From contig NZ_JALNUP010000017.1 of the NCBI RefSeq assembly GCF_026540855.1, forward strand, positions 1-64,000: a stretch of 64,000 nt of DNA. Reading direction: 5' to 3'. Positions 52,083 to 61,058 of this stretch are shown here, piece after piece. The notes below the pieces were generated by a model. That model searched no databases, was not told the origin of the DNA, and saw nothing but the letters and a program-made list of their open reading frames with translations. The translations under genes and the position numbers were made by a program. The first letter of the stretch is position 1. Each line of letters starts with the position of its first letter. This stretch comes from Sphingomonas sp. GC_Shp_5. GTDB taxonomy: Bacteria > Pseudomonadota > Alphaproteobacteria > Sphingomonadales > Sphingomonadaceae.

Positions 52083-53882
52083 ATGGATGATCGAACCGCG
52101 CCCTATTCAACATCCTGTTCTGTGAGAAATGGAGGATTGGCCGGCCCGACAGCCTTCGCTAGACCATGCTCGATGCCACCTCCTGCTGCCGCCACGATCA
52201 GGATCCGCGCCACGCTCGACATGCTCGACGGCCCCAAACGGGAGTTCGCCGAGGGGGTCGCCAACGACCAATATGTCTTCTGGTTAGGCTCGGGCATCTC
52301 GCGCGACAGGATGCCTGACCTTCGCGAGCTCGCGAAGGTGATCCTCATCACCCTGCAGTCGCGCGTCGATCAGGGCGATGATGGATGCCGCTTTCGGCGG
52401 GCGCTCATCGCGGTGGTGAAGCTGGCCGGCCCGAGCGAGCAGGAATGGGCTGACGTTGATGTCACGGTGCCTGCGGACCAATGGGCGTCCTTCGAGCCGA
52501 TTGCGGGCCGGCTGGTCAACAATTACGCCCGGATGCTCAACATTTCGGTGGATGGCGAGGAAGCCGATTATCTCCTCTGGAACATCCTCGACGCTGCAAC
52601 CCGATATTCCGATCCGACGGTGGAGCCGGATGCCGAGCATCTCTGCCTCGCCGCCCTCGCGATCGAGGGCGTTGCGTCCGAGATGCCATCGGCGAATTGG
52701 GATCCGCTCGTCGAGCGTGCGATAGCGCGGCTCGCAGGAAACCAGCCCGTGATGCGGGTGGCCGTCGCGCCGGACGATACAAGGGCCAACCGGCGACGGA
52801 CCAATCTCTACAAGTTTCATGGCTGCGCCCAGGCCGCCTGCGATCTCGAGGCGAAATTCAGGCCGCTGCTGGTCGCCCGGCAAAATCAAATCAATGGCTG
52901 GCTCGCCAATAACCGGGTCATGGGCAATGCGCTGATCAACCTGATCGTTACCAAGCCCACCTTGATGCTCGGCTTGTCCGCGCAGGATTCCAACATTCAG
53001 GGTCTGTTTGCCGAGGCGCAGGCGCAAATGCCCTGGCGGTGGCCTGTCCATCCACCCGCTTACATCTTCTCGGAGAATGCGCTTGGTGGGGATCAGGAGA
53101 GCCTGCTCCAGAATGTCTATCATCAGGACCACACCCCCGCGACACGTCCGCAGATGGAAAACGAGGCCCTCGTCCAGGCCTATGCGAAGCCGTTATTGCT
53201 GAGCCTGCTGCTGTTCGTGCTTGGAAGGAAGATGCAGGCGCTTGTCGACAAAGGCCTGCCGGGCCTGGTGGCGGCGGACAGGCAAAAGCTCGAAGATGGC
53301 ATCGTCCATGCCCGCAACGCCCTCGCCGATGCGCTGGTGCCCACGGCCGAACGGGTCGGGCGGCTGCTGACGGCGGTTGGCCGCGCGATGGGCATGCTGC
53401 GCGAGGGTGCGACACCCGCCGCGGCAGAGGGCATCTATCCTCCAGTCACGCCCGACCCGGTCGACCGGATGCCGGCCGATCCGCAGCTCGGCGCGAGCGG
53501 CGTCTGCGAATTCGCGCTGGCGTCCGCGCTTATCGGCGTCGGCCTTCAGCGCGGCCTCTGGACCGCCACCGCCCCGGACTCGGCGGCAGCAGATTCCGGC
53601 GCCCTTGTGCTCACTGGCCGGAGCGGGCCCGCCAAGATCTACTTCGTCGCCAATTCCCGCGCCTATATCCGGCTTGGAACCAACGGCCTGATCGCGGACA
53701 ATGACGATGCCGTGATCGTACACAGCCTAGACATGCCGGCGCCTATGGCGCGATCACCGCGACGACCGCCAGGACGAACGGGCCTTTCGACAATCCGCGA
53801 GGTGAGTATGACCGACCTGATCAGCGCCGGCACCGAGGTCGAGGATCTGCTCGCGCGCTTTCGCAGCCGGATCGCGCTGTGA
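52083..53882 (+). CDS. SIR2-like domain protein, predicted NADase effector
   Basis: Up to 599 residues. The SIR2 fold is read from FWLGSGIS (69-73, in place of GAGxS), SANWDPL (203-209, the TTNxD position with Asn205 and Asp207), LYKFHGC (catalytic-type His246) and LMLGLSAQDSNIQGLF (294-309, the SIR2 GxSxxDxxI strand). The rest, including about 290 C-terminal residues, is unassigned. SIR2 proteins of this kind deplete NAD during phage infection in several defence systems. The start is unclear: 52083, 52173 and 52221 all lack good ribosome-binding sites. It overlaps the next gene by 4 nt. Confidence 0.82.
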   Translation: MDDRTAPYSTSCSVRNGGLAGPTAFARPCSMPPPAAATIRIRATLDMLDGPKREFAEGVANDQYVFWLGSGISRDRMPDLRELAKVILITLQSRVDQGDDGCRFRRALIAVVKLAGPSEQEWADVDVTVPADQWASFEPIAGRLVNNYARMLNISVDGEEADYLLWNILDAATRYSDPTVEPDAEHLCLAALAIEGVASEMPSANWDPLVERAIARLAGNQPVMRVAVAPDDTRANRRRTNLYKFHGCAQAACDLEAKFRPLLVARQNQINGWLANNRVMGNALINLIVTKPTLMLGLSAQDSNIQGLFAEAQAQMPWRWPVHPPAYIFSENALGGDQESLLQNVYHQDHTPATRPQMENEALVQAYAKPLLLSLLLFVLGRKMQALVDKGLPGLVAADRQKLEDGIVHARNALADALVPTAERVGRLLTAVGRAMGMLREGATPAAAEGIYPPVTPDPVDRMPADPQLGASGVCEFALASALIGVGLQRGLWTATAPDSAAADSGALVLTGRSGPAKIYFVANSRAYIRLGTNGLIADNDDAVIVHSLDMPAPMARSPRRPPGRTGLSTIREVSMTDLISAGTEVEDLLARFRSRIAL

Positions 53883-54454
53883 CCTCGGCCCTTCCCGCCG
53901 AACGCGTCGCTCATCTCCTGCTCACCGCAGGCTATCGGCGCCTGGCCGAGCCGCTCCAGGTCGCCGGCCTTGCGTTCTCGGTCGCGGGCGCCTTCGTCGG
54001 CGGTGACCGGTCAGCCGATCTCGTCGTGATCGGCGATATGGCAACCAGCGGCGAGCGCGGCGTCGTCCAGCAGATCGAGGGGATAGCGCGCGCGCTCGAC
54101 GTCGTGCGGTCCCATCGCCCCCTTACCAGTGTCATCGTCGGTCCGCGTCCGATCGGGAAGGCGCTCGAGGCGCTGTCGCAGGTCAGTCGCGTTCTGGCAG
54201 TAGAAGAAGCGGGAGACGAGCCGGAGCTTCGCGACCGGCTCGCCATTCTCCTCCCGATCGAACTTCCGGCTTCGCTCGGCCAGGATCGGGACGTGAGCGG
54301 GATCGCACAGGTCGCGACGACGGACGATCCGTTCGTCGCCGAACTCATTCAGGCATCTGCCCTGAGCGAAGCGGCGGTACGGCGCCACTTCCACGACGCT
54401 CTGATGGGCGCCGCGGCGAGCCCTGCAACCGACGAACAGGATCCATCGGAATGA
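53879..54454 (+). CDS. Small middle component of the SIR2-ABC system
   Basis: A 191-residue protein starting with GTG inside the SIR2 stop (GTGA) and ending inside the ATPase start (ATGA). FSVAGAFVGGDRSADLVVIGD followed by VQQIEGIARALDVVRSHRPLT recalls the strand-helix order of restriction-endonuclease-like folds, but the catalytic residues are not convincing. In ABC three-component systems a small protein of this size sits between effector and ATPase genes and links them. The assignment rests on operon position and size. The family is not recognised by sequence. Confidence 0.7.
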   Translation: MTSALPAERVAHLLLTAGYRRLAEPLQVAGLAFSVAGAFVGGDRSADLVVIGDMATSGERGVVQQIEGIARALDVVRSHRPLTSVIVGPRPIGKALEALSQVSRVLAVEEAGDEPELRDRLAILLPIELPASLGQDRDVSGIAQVATTDDPFVAELIQASALSEAAVRRHFHDALMGAAASPATDEQDPSE

Positions 54455-56871
54455 GCCGGCTCAAGAGCCTCTACGTAAAGGACTTCCGCAGCATCGATGG
54501 CGAGGTCAACGTCTCGCTCGATGCGCCAATCGTCCTGATCCACGGTCCGAATGGCGCGGGCAAGACGAGCATCCTATCCGCGATCGAGCTTGCGCTGACC
54601 GGAGCCGTGCCGTCTCTTTCGCGCGCGGAGCCGGATTATCTGGCCTATCTGCCACATAAGGGCCGGCCCTTCGGCGAGGTCCGACTGGAACTCGAAAGCG
54701 AAGGCAGCACGCGGTCCGCCCAGCTGCGCGTGACCACGGACGGGATCGCCGGCGCGCCGCTCCTGAACGAAGAGGAGACCAGGCTTTTTTCGGACCGCAG
54801 CTATCTCGCCCAGTCGACGCTAGGTCGCCTCCTCGAGATCTATCAGCGGGCCGATCGCAAGGAAGTGTCCCCGCTCACCAAGTTCGTGAAAGAGCTGCTC
54901 GGCCTTGACCGCATGGAAGCGATCATCGCGGGCCTGAATTCGGCAGGCCATGTTTCGCGATTGCGCGAGCCGGTCCCGGCTTACTGGTCGTTGCGGGAGG
55001 ATATCCCGAAGCAGGAACAGGCCATCAGGGAAGCCGAGAAGCAGGAGACAGCGCTTGACGCGAACGTCGCGTCGCTGGGCGAAGCTCTGAGCGCGTCGCA
55101 GGTGGCGATCGGGGGCACGGCACAGCAGATCGAGGACCTTCCCGCCCTCCGGAAAGCGCTTGGCGATGACCCCGACGAAGCCGGGCTGCGCGAACTGGTC
55201 CGGCTTCGGCGTGAGGTCGAGGTATCGCAGCAGACATGGGCGAACACTGTTTCCGCCGACAATGCCGCGCACCGCGAGCGTCTTTTGCAGGAAGATTATA
55301 CAGCGCGCACGGCATTCGAACAGTGGATGACGCGATCAGGCGACGCGGTCGAGGCGCTCCTGCTCCGGGCAGGACAGCTATTCGCGGACTTGTCGGTCAC
55401 GTCTGAGAGCCGTTTCGGCGAGCGGATCGCTGCACTGCTTGATCGCATCCGTCCCGATCTCGACCGCCTGCGCAAGAGCCAGGCGGGGCACGAGGCGGCC
55501 GCCGCGCGTGTTGCCGTCCTTGATCGCCAGATCGCCGAAGGCCGAACGCGAGTTGAGCGTCTCGACCAGCAATTGCAGGTCGAGACTGCCGCGAATGAGG
55601 AATTGGCGACCCTGCTCGCGTCGCTGACCTCCCACATCCATGGCGAGAATTGCCCGGTCTGCGATCGGGATTTCGCGGAGATCTCGTCGACGACCTTGTC
55701 GGCTCATGTCGCAGCGAAGGTCAGTTCGCTCGTCGAACAAGCCGGCCGTCTCCAGTCGCTCGCCAACGATCGCAGCACGAGCGCGACCGCGCTTGGCCAG
55801 CTCGAACGGCAAAGAACGCTGACTTCCGCCGAGATTCTTCCGGATGCCGAACTCAACGCGCTCAAGACGCGCATTGTCGACTTGACCGAGGTCGAGCGCC
55901 AACTGGACGGGATCGCGCCGATATCCGGCGAAGGGGATGGCCTTCGGTCAGATGCCGCGAATGCGGCCCGTGCGTTGCTCGCGTTCCAGGGTGCGGAACA
56001 GTCTGCCGTGTCGATCCGCGCTGCCCTCGAAACCGCCGCCGCGACGCTTGGCGTCGATCTGTCCCGTGCGCTCTCCTATGACGAGCTGCGCGCGGCGGTC
56101 CAGGACATCATCAACGCACGCGAAGAGACGTTGAGCCAGCGCCAGACCGCGCGGCGGCGAGCGCTTGAGACGCTCGACGCTCTCGAGAAGGCGAAGGGTG
56201 ATCTGGGTCGCCAGCGCGACCTGATTGCGTCGGCGCGCTTGTCACTGGCCCTCCTCACCGCGCGCAAGGCAGAGGCCGATCAGCTGATCGAGAAAGCCAA
56301 AGATCTGGCGCGGCGAACCAAGGAGGCCCGCGGCCGCATCGTGCAGAGCGTGTTCAACGACGAGCTCAACAGCATCTGGCGAGATCTCTTCGTACGGCTC
56401 GCACCGGAGGAGCCATTCATTCCGGCATTCGTCGTGCCCGATTCAGCGAATGCCGAGGTCGAGGCCCAGCTGGAGACCCTGTATCGGCGCGGTGGCAAAG
56501 GCGGGAATCCGCGTGCCATGCTGAGCGCGGGCAACCTCAACACCGCCGCGTTGACCCTGTTTCTTGCGCTCCACCTCTCGATCAGACGCCAGTTGCCGCT
56601 TCTCGTTATCGACGATCCGGTCCAGAGCATGGACGAGGTCCATATCGCGCAATTCGCCGCTCTGCTTCGAACGCTCTCCAAGCAGATGAAGCGGCAAGTG
56701 ATCATCGCCGTCCACGAACGATCCCTATTCGATTATCTGACGCTGGAACTCAGCCCGGCCTTCGAGGGTGACCGCCTCAACATCGTCGAACTCAGCCGCA
56801 ATGCGATGGGGCGCACCATCTGTCGTTGGGACACCAGATTGTTCGTCGCAGACCAGGCGATCGCCGCCTGA
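54451..56871 (+). CDS. Rad50/SMC-like ABC ATPase with zinc hook
   Basis: An 806-residue ATPase. Walker A GPNGAGKTS is at 33-40, Q-loop-like QSTLGRLLEIYQ near 125, and a long coiled-coil region spans about 185-640. It is split by a zinc-hook CPVC at 401-404. The signature is LSAGNLNTAALTLFLAL from 691, and Walker B LLVIDDPVQSMDE has Asp721-Asp722. The degenerate signature (SAGN for SGGQ) is common in conflict-system ATPases. It probably senses a DNA or RNA end or invader and controls the SIR2 effector. Starts with ATGA overlap. Confidence 0.9.
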   Translation: MSRLKSLYVKDFRSIDGEVNVSLDAPIVLIHGPNGAGKTSILSAIELALTGAVPSLSRAEPDYLAYLPHKGRPFGEVRLELESEGSTRSAQLRVTTDGIAGAPLLNEEETRLFSDRSYLAQSTLGRLLEIYQRADRKEVSPLTKFVKELLGLDRMEAIIAGLNSAGHVSRLREPVPAYWSLREDIPKQEQAIREAEKQETALDANVASLGEALSASQVAIGGTAQQIEDLPALRKALGDDPDEAGLRELVRLRREVEVSQQTWANTVSADNAAHRERLLQEDYTARTAFEQWMTRSGDAVEALLLRAGQLFADLSVTSESRFGERIAALLDRIRPDLDRLRKSQAGHEAAAARVAVLDRQIAEGRTRVERLDQQLQVETAANEELATLLASLTSHIHGENCPVCDRDFAEISSTTLSAHVAAKVSSLVEQAGRLQSLANDRSTSATALGQLERQRTLTSAEILPDAELNALKTRIVDLTEVERQLDGIAPISGEGDGLRSDAANAARALLAFQGAEQSAVSIRAALETAAATLGVDLSRALSYDELRAAVQDIINAREETLSQRQTARRRALETLDALEKAKGDLGRQRDLIASARLSLALLTARKAEADQLIEKAKDLARRTKEARGRIVQSVFNDELNSIWRDLFVRLAPEEPFIPAFVVPDSANAEVEAQLETLYRRGGKGGNPRAMLSAGNLNTAALTLFLALHLSIRRQLPLLVIDDPVQSMDEVHIAQFAALLRTLSKQMKRQVIIAVHERSLFDYLTLELSPAFEGDRLNIVELSRNAMGRTICRWDTRLFVADQAIAA

Positions 56872-56935
56872 TCCATCATCGCGCGATACCCTAACCGGCG
56901 ATCGCTCTCTCCGTATCATCCGACGCAGGTGAGGC

Positions 56936-58381
56936 ATGACCGACACCCCCGCTACCCCCAAGGCCTTCATTTCCTATTCGTGGAGCACGCTCGATCACCA
57001 GCAGTGGGTGATCGACCTGGCAAGCCGCCTCATCGAGGACGGCGTCGAGGTCGAACTCGACAAATGGGACCTGAAGGAAGGCGGGGACAAATTCGCCTTC
57101 ATGGAGCGAATGGTCACCGATCCGACCGTCACCAAGGTGCTGATCGTGTGCGATCGGATCTACAAGGAAAAAGCCGACGGCCGCGAGGGTGGCGTGGGTA
57201 CGGAATCGACAATCCTGACGCCTGAGCTTTACGGCAAGAAATCGCCGAACAAGTTCGCGGCACTCGTGGTCGAGAAGGACGAGGATGGTGAAGCCTTCAC
57301 GCCAGCCTTCTGGGCCGGCCGCATCTATATCGACTTCACCGACCCGTCGCATTTCGAAGACCGTTACGAACAATTGCTCCGCTGGAGCCTGGACAAGCCG
57401 CTTCACGTCAAACCGCGCCTCGGCAAGGTCCCTGATTTCATCACGGCTCCGGCGCTGCACGCCAGTGCAACGCTCTCGCGCTTCAAGCGCACCGATGCCG
57501 CGCTCCGTGAGGGCAAGCCCAATGCGCCCGGCCTGATCATCGAATATGGCGAGAGCCTTGTGGCGGAATTGCGCCGTCACACCCCAAAATATGACGAGCA
57601 CCCGTTTGCTGACGAGGCCGTCATTGCCTGCATCGAGGCGGTGCGCCCCTATGGCCGCCAGCTTGCGGAGCTGGAGGCCTCTGTAATCCGCTACGCCGAT
57701 GGATCGTTCGACCGGCTGATCGCGCTGCATGAGCAGTTGGGTCGCCTGATGTATCGCGATGACAGTCTGACGCAATGGCGTGAAAGCGACTATGATCCGT
57801 TCGAATTCTTCGCATACGAAGCATTTCTGCGCTTCGTCGCGACGTTGCTCGACGCCGGCCGATACGATCTTGTCGGCAGGGCACTTGACCACGCCTATTT
57901 CATCGACGAACCCAATCGGGGTGGACGCCCCTCCACCGCCAGCTACGCGATTTTCGGTCGGTATGTGAAGGTCTTCGAGGCGCGAAAGAACCGCCTCAGA
58001 TCGGATCGCATCGACCCGATGGCCGACATGGTGTTCGAAGGCAATCAGATGGCAGTCCCCTCCTTCGAGCAAATCATGGAGGCAGATTTCCTGTTGGCCG
58101 TCCGCAGCCAGATGGCCGGCCAGGCGGGCCGGTTTGAACGGTGGTATCCCAGGACTTTGATCTATGCGTCGCGTTCCTGGAAAGCCTTCCCGCTCTTCGC
58201 TCGCTCGGAATCGGCAGCTTTCTTTGCACGCTGGTCCACCGATATCCTCCAAGGGGTTTCGATCGAGGCATTCAAGCAGGGGATTGCGACGATGGAACAA
58301 GGCATGGGCGCCTTCGCCAACTATAATGGGCTCGGCGCGCCCCTGCTTGCGAACGTCGAGTTCATCGGCACCAAGCCCTGA
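56936..58381 (+). CDS. SEFIR (TIR-like) domain protein
   Basis: A 481-residue protein. The N-terminal 140 residues are a bacterial SEFIR domain: KAFISYSWSTLDHQQWV, GVEVELDKWDLKEGGDKFAFM, KVLIVCDRIYKEKADG and GGVGTESTILTPE. The remaining 340 residues are helical and unassigned (ARYGRQLAELE-like repeats are absent). GGTGAGG precedes the ATG, 64 nt after the ATPase gene. A SEFIR protein is known to protect bacteria against phage through NAD loss. Here it could be a second effector, a signal producer for SIR2, or an independent defence gene. Confidence 0.88.
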   Translation: MTDTPATPKAFISYSWSTLDHQQWVIDLASRLIEDGVEVELDKWDLKEGGDKFAFMERMVTDPTVTKVLIVCDRIYKEKADGREGGVGTESTILTPELYGKKSPNKFAALVVEKDEDGEAFTPAFWAGRIYIDFTDPSHFEDRYEQLLRWSLDKPLHVKPRLGKVPDFITAPALHASATLSRFKRTDAALREGKPNAPGLIIEYGESLVAELRRHTPKYDEHPFADEAVIACIEAVRPYGRQLAELEASVIRYADGSFDRLIALHEQLGRLMYRDDSLTQWRESDYDPFEFFAYEAFLRFVATLLDAGRYDLVGRALDHAYFIDEPNRGGRPSTASYAIFGRYVKVFEARKNRLRSDRIDPMADMVFEGNQMAVPSFEQIMEADFLLAVRSQMAGQAGRFERWYPRTLIYASRSWKAFPLFARSESAAFFARWSTDILQGVSIEAFKQGIATMEQGMGAFANYNGLGAPLLANVEFIGTKP

Positions 58382-59459
58382 ACATCGCATCGGAACAATA
58401 AGCGGACCCTGTGGCACGGCCCGACCGCCAGCCCGAAGGCGGTCGCGAAGATCAAACCGGTCGCCGACTAGCGATACGATCGGCGACGACCCTGGGTGCT
58501 GCTGACCAGCAGCGGGGAAAGGCGAGCGCCGCGACGGAGACTCCGGCTCACGGAGGCGAATTTCGCGATCTAGCGGAACCGACCACCGACTACCGGATCG
58601 ATCGTCGAGTGAGGCAGGTCGGCAATGGCCGACACGATCTCGAACGACGCCATTTCACGACAGAAAGCGGGCTTCTGCCCCTTAACACGGGAGGGCTGAC
58701 TGGCGGCTATTGGGACCATACAAAAGCGCCGTAGACGACCGATCTTGGGCGCCTAGCCGCCGATCGCCGAAAGCTGAATGAAGGGCAGCTCACCGACTCC
58801 GGCGTCTCCAAACCGGACGGGCCGTTCTCCACCAGAGTTTCGGATGCCGGCAGGCGTACGAAAGTCTTGGAAGCCCGAACCCGCGGGCCGCAGGCAGTTC
58901 GCTATGGGGTTTGCGGTTTCCGGCCTGCTGCGATGGCCGGCGACATGGCGGAGGCAGGCGCGATCCCGAATGCGGACGGGCCGGTTTCAGCTGGGCGAGA
59001 CGGGTTCGCCAGTGCGGGTGGCTGGGGCTCTGCTTGTTGTGATTGCCCCTCTGGCGGCGGTCGGCGCAGATGACATCGTTTCCGCAAGCACCGGCGCTGC
59101 GGGGTATGTTGCCCTCGGGCCGTGCCAGGTCACGACGCCTGCGTCCCGGATAGAAGAGCATGGGCCGGTGGCGCGCGAGGCTGACACTGGCGTTCAAAGG
59201 TTACATCACCTCAACCGTGCCCCGCACGTCCTCCCGCGCAGCGGGTTCGTGCATCCACCAGAACTAACCGTTGGAATGAATGCCGCCCTGTAAGGAAGAG
59301 AATGTCTACCGTTGCATTCGGACTGCTTACGAGCTGCGCGCCAAGCGGCTCGAGTACGCAAGCGACCGTCCAAGTGCGCCCAGAGCCAAATCGAAAGTGG
59401 GCACCGCAGTGGGCATGCACGTCGATCTCAGAGCTTTTCTCAATGAAATCAACGATGCC
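58382..59459. other. About 1.08 kb without a supported gene
   Basis: Open frames on both strands are short, Arg- and Pro-rich and lack ribosome-binding sites. The first 75 nt stay in frame with the SEFIR gene after its stop (ending PVAD and TAG at 58469-58471), probably by chance. The rest looks like decayed intergenic DNA between the defence cluster and the tRNA gene. Confidence 0.5.
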
Positions 59460-59552
59460 TGGCGGAGACGGAGGGATTCGAACCCTCGGTAGGAGTAATC
59501 CCCCTACGGCGGTTTAGCAAACCGCTGGTTTCAGCCGCTCACCCACGTCTCC
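59460..59552 (-). tRNA. tRNA-Ser (anticodon GCU)
   Basis: Minus strand, 90 nt plus an encoded CCA (59460-59462). Acceptor arms GGAGACG and CGTCTCC pair. The anticodon arm GCGGT-TTGCTAA-ACCGC gives anticodon GCT. A long variable arm (CGTAGGGGG...) marks a class II tRNA, and the T arm is GAGGG-TTCGAAT-CCCTC. The serine tRNA lies between the defence island on its 3' side and the integrase element on its 5' side, a typical integration hot spot. Confidence 0.97.
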
Positions 59553-59862
59553 GGCTGCAGCAACGGCAGTTTCCCTAGGGGTTCGACCCAAACCCGTCAA
59601 TTCCAAACGCGCAGAACGCGCGAGTTACCGCGGTTGCCGTCGACACAGTCGATGGCACAATCTGTTCCGCGCCCGTTCCGGAGCCGCCCGGCACGTTTGA
59701 GGGCACGTCGAGCACGCGGCCCCCCGCCCCCCAACGACAGAGCTGATTGCTCCCCGGCGCTCGACTGAGCGCCTCACCGATTCACGTAGCGCGCGGCTGA
59801 CGAACACCGATTCAGCCGGCGCTTTCGTGCGCCCATCGACTTCCCACCCGGGAGCCGACACG
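59553..59862. other. 310-nt region upstream of the tRNA gene
   Basis: Contains the promoter of the tRNA gene (reading to the left) and the leader of the winged-helix gene at 59863. No repeats of the tRNA 3' end were found here or elsewhere in the window. Confidence 0.45.
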
Positions 59863-60738
59863 ATGTCGCTTACCTTCTCGTCCACGCCCACCGTCCGCTC
59901 GTTCGGCAACATCGCGGAACGCGTCGCCAACGCCGCCCTCCGCCCTCGCGGCCCCGACCGGAAGGTCCGGGCCGGCTGCGTCGACGAGAACGATCCGAAA
60001 GCAAAGCCGTGGGACCGCAACCGCTTCAGCTCGGTCAAGGAACGGATCGCGACGACGGAGGCCCTGGTGAAGGTCGCCGAGCAGCTTCATGCCGAGACGA
60101 TTGCGAAGTTCCCGCGCGGCCGAGTGAAGCAGCTTAAGCGACAACGAGCATTGCTCTGGCTTGAGCTGGACGAATTGATGCGCGCAGACGCGTCGGTCAG
60201 GCCAGTCGGAAGGCCGGCCACCATCCGGATCCAGCTCGATAAAATCGATGCGCTGCTCCAGGAGCATGCGATGGCGATCACCAGGTCCGACGTCGTCATC
60301 TACGGGTCGATCTTCGACTTCCTGTGCTTCAACAACACGGGCCGGTGGTTCCCATCCTGGGAGCGGGTCGCCACCGCCGCGCGCTGCTGCGTGCGCACAG
60401 TCGGCCGAGCCATGAAGCGCTTCGAACATCATGGCCTGCTCGCTTGGGTTAGTCGGAGTCGGGTCGAGCAAGGCGCACCTGGGGAGGCAGCCCAGCGCGG
60501 CCAGACCAGCCACGCCTACTTTCTCGACCTGCGCAAGAAGATGGCTGAGCGCCTCTATCATCGCTTCGTCCAGTTGCGCGACAAGCGGCTGAAGCGCATG
60601 ACCGTCCAGTCGAACAGTCCCCCACCGCCCCCGGCGGCGCCCCCGCCTGGCAACCGACACGTCTCCGAACAGCGGCAGGCTATCAGCGACCTCGGAAGGT
60701 CTCTGTCCCTCCGGGACGGACATCTTGGCCGAGTATGA
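59863..60738 (+). CDS. Winged-helix protein of a mobile element (replication or regulation)
   Basis: A 291-residue basic protein. In the middle NNTGRWFPSWERVATAARCCVRTVGRAMKRFEHHGLL forms a helix-turn-helix of the HTH_36 type found in plasmid replication initiators and mobile-element regulators. An amphipathic helical region precedes it (KERIATTEALVKVAEQLHAE) and the tail is Pro-rich. The start at 59863 has GGAG 8 nt upstream. It lies near a P4-like integrase and should belong to the same element. The role is uncertain. Confidence 0.75.
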   Translation: MSLTFSSTPTVRSFGNIAERVANAALRPRGPDRKVRAGCVDENDPKAKPWDRNRFSSVKERIATTEALVKVAEQLHAETIAKFPRGRVKQLKRQRALLWLELDELMRADASVRPVGRPATIRIQLDKIDALLQEHAMAITRSDVVIYGSIFDFLCFNNTGRWFPSWERVATAARCCVRTVGRAMKRFEHHGLLAWVSRSRVEQGAPGEAAQRGQTSHAYFLDLRKKMAERLYHRFVQLRDKRLKRMTVQSNSPPPPPAAPPPGNRHVSEQRQAISDLGRSLSLRDGHLGRV

Positions 60739-61058
60739 AGCATCTAGGTTCATAGAGGAAAAGGAAGCGTCCTCGCTGAACGCGAGGTCGGACAGATTTG
60801 ATATCCCCCAAAGGCGAAACCGAGCGCCCTTCTTCACCCGATAGCCAAGACCCGGCTGTCGGAACGTGGCGGCTTGCGCCGCCCCGCGGCTGCCTGGTGG
60901 GGGAGTGTCGGCGGATTGCACCCCACTCCCCCGGCGTCGCGCCAGCGGCGACGGCTTCAACAACCCGCATCTTTTTAGTCCGGAACAGCTCGCAGTGCGC
61001 ACGCAGCCACTACGCGGTGTCCGGCCCGATCGGCCGCCGAGTTTCGACCCCCGCCCGG
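60739..61058. other. 320-nt spacer with a hairpin, possible attachment region
   Basis: GGGGGAGTG (60899-60907) and CACTCCCCC (60924-60932) form a 9-bp hairpin with a 16-nt loop in the space between the winged-helix gene and the integrase stop. It may be a terminator for both converging genes. No gene is supported. Confidence 0.5.

Noticed and set aside
52083..58381. Classical Thoeris system (ThsA/ThsB)
   Set aside because: SIR2 and a TIR-like domain are present, but the ABC ATPase and middle protein, the SEFIR class of the TIR-like domain and the long unassigned ends do not match ThsA and ThsB. Only the logic may be shared.
56891..58417. Open frame of 508 residues on the minus strand
   Set aside because: Antisense to the SEFIR gene, no recognisable domain.
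58382..58471. In-frame extension after the SEFIR stop
   Set aside because: Only about 29 residues with no start codon or ribosome-binding site; no reason to assume stop read-through.
59812..61002. Open frame of 396 residues on the minus strand
   Set aside because: It runs antisense to the winged-helix gene at 59863, has Arg/Gly/Pro-rich translation and no domain; such frames arise from codon bias in GC-rich DNA.
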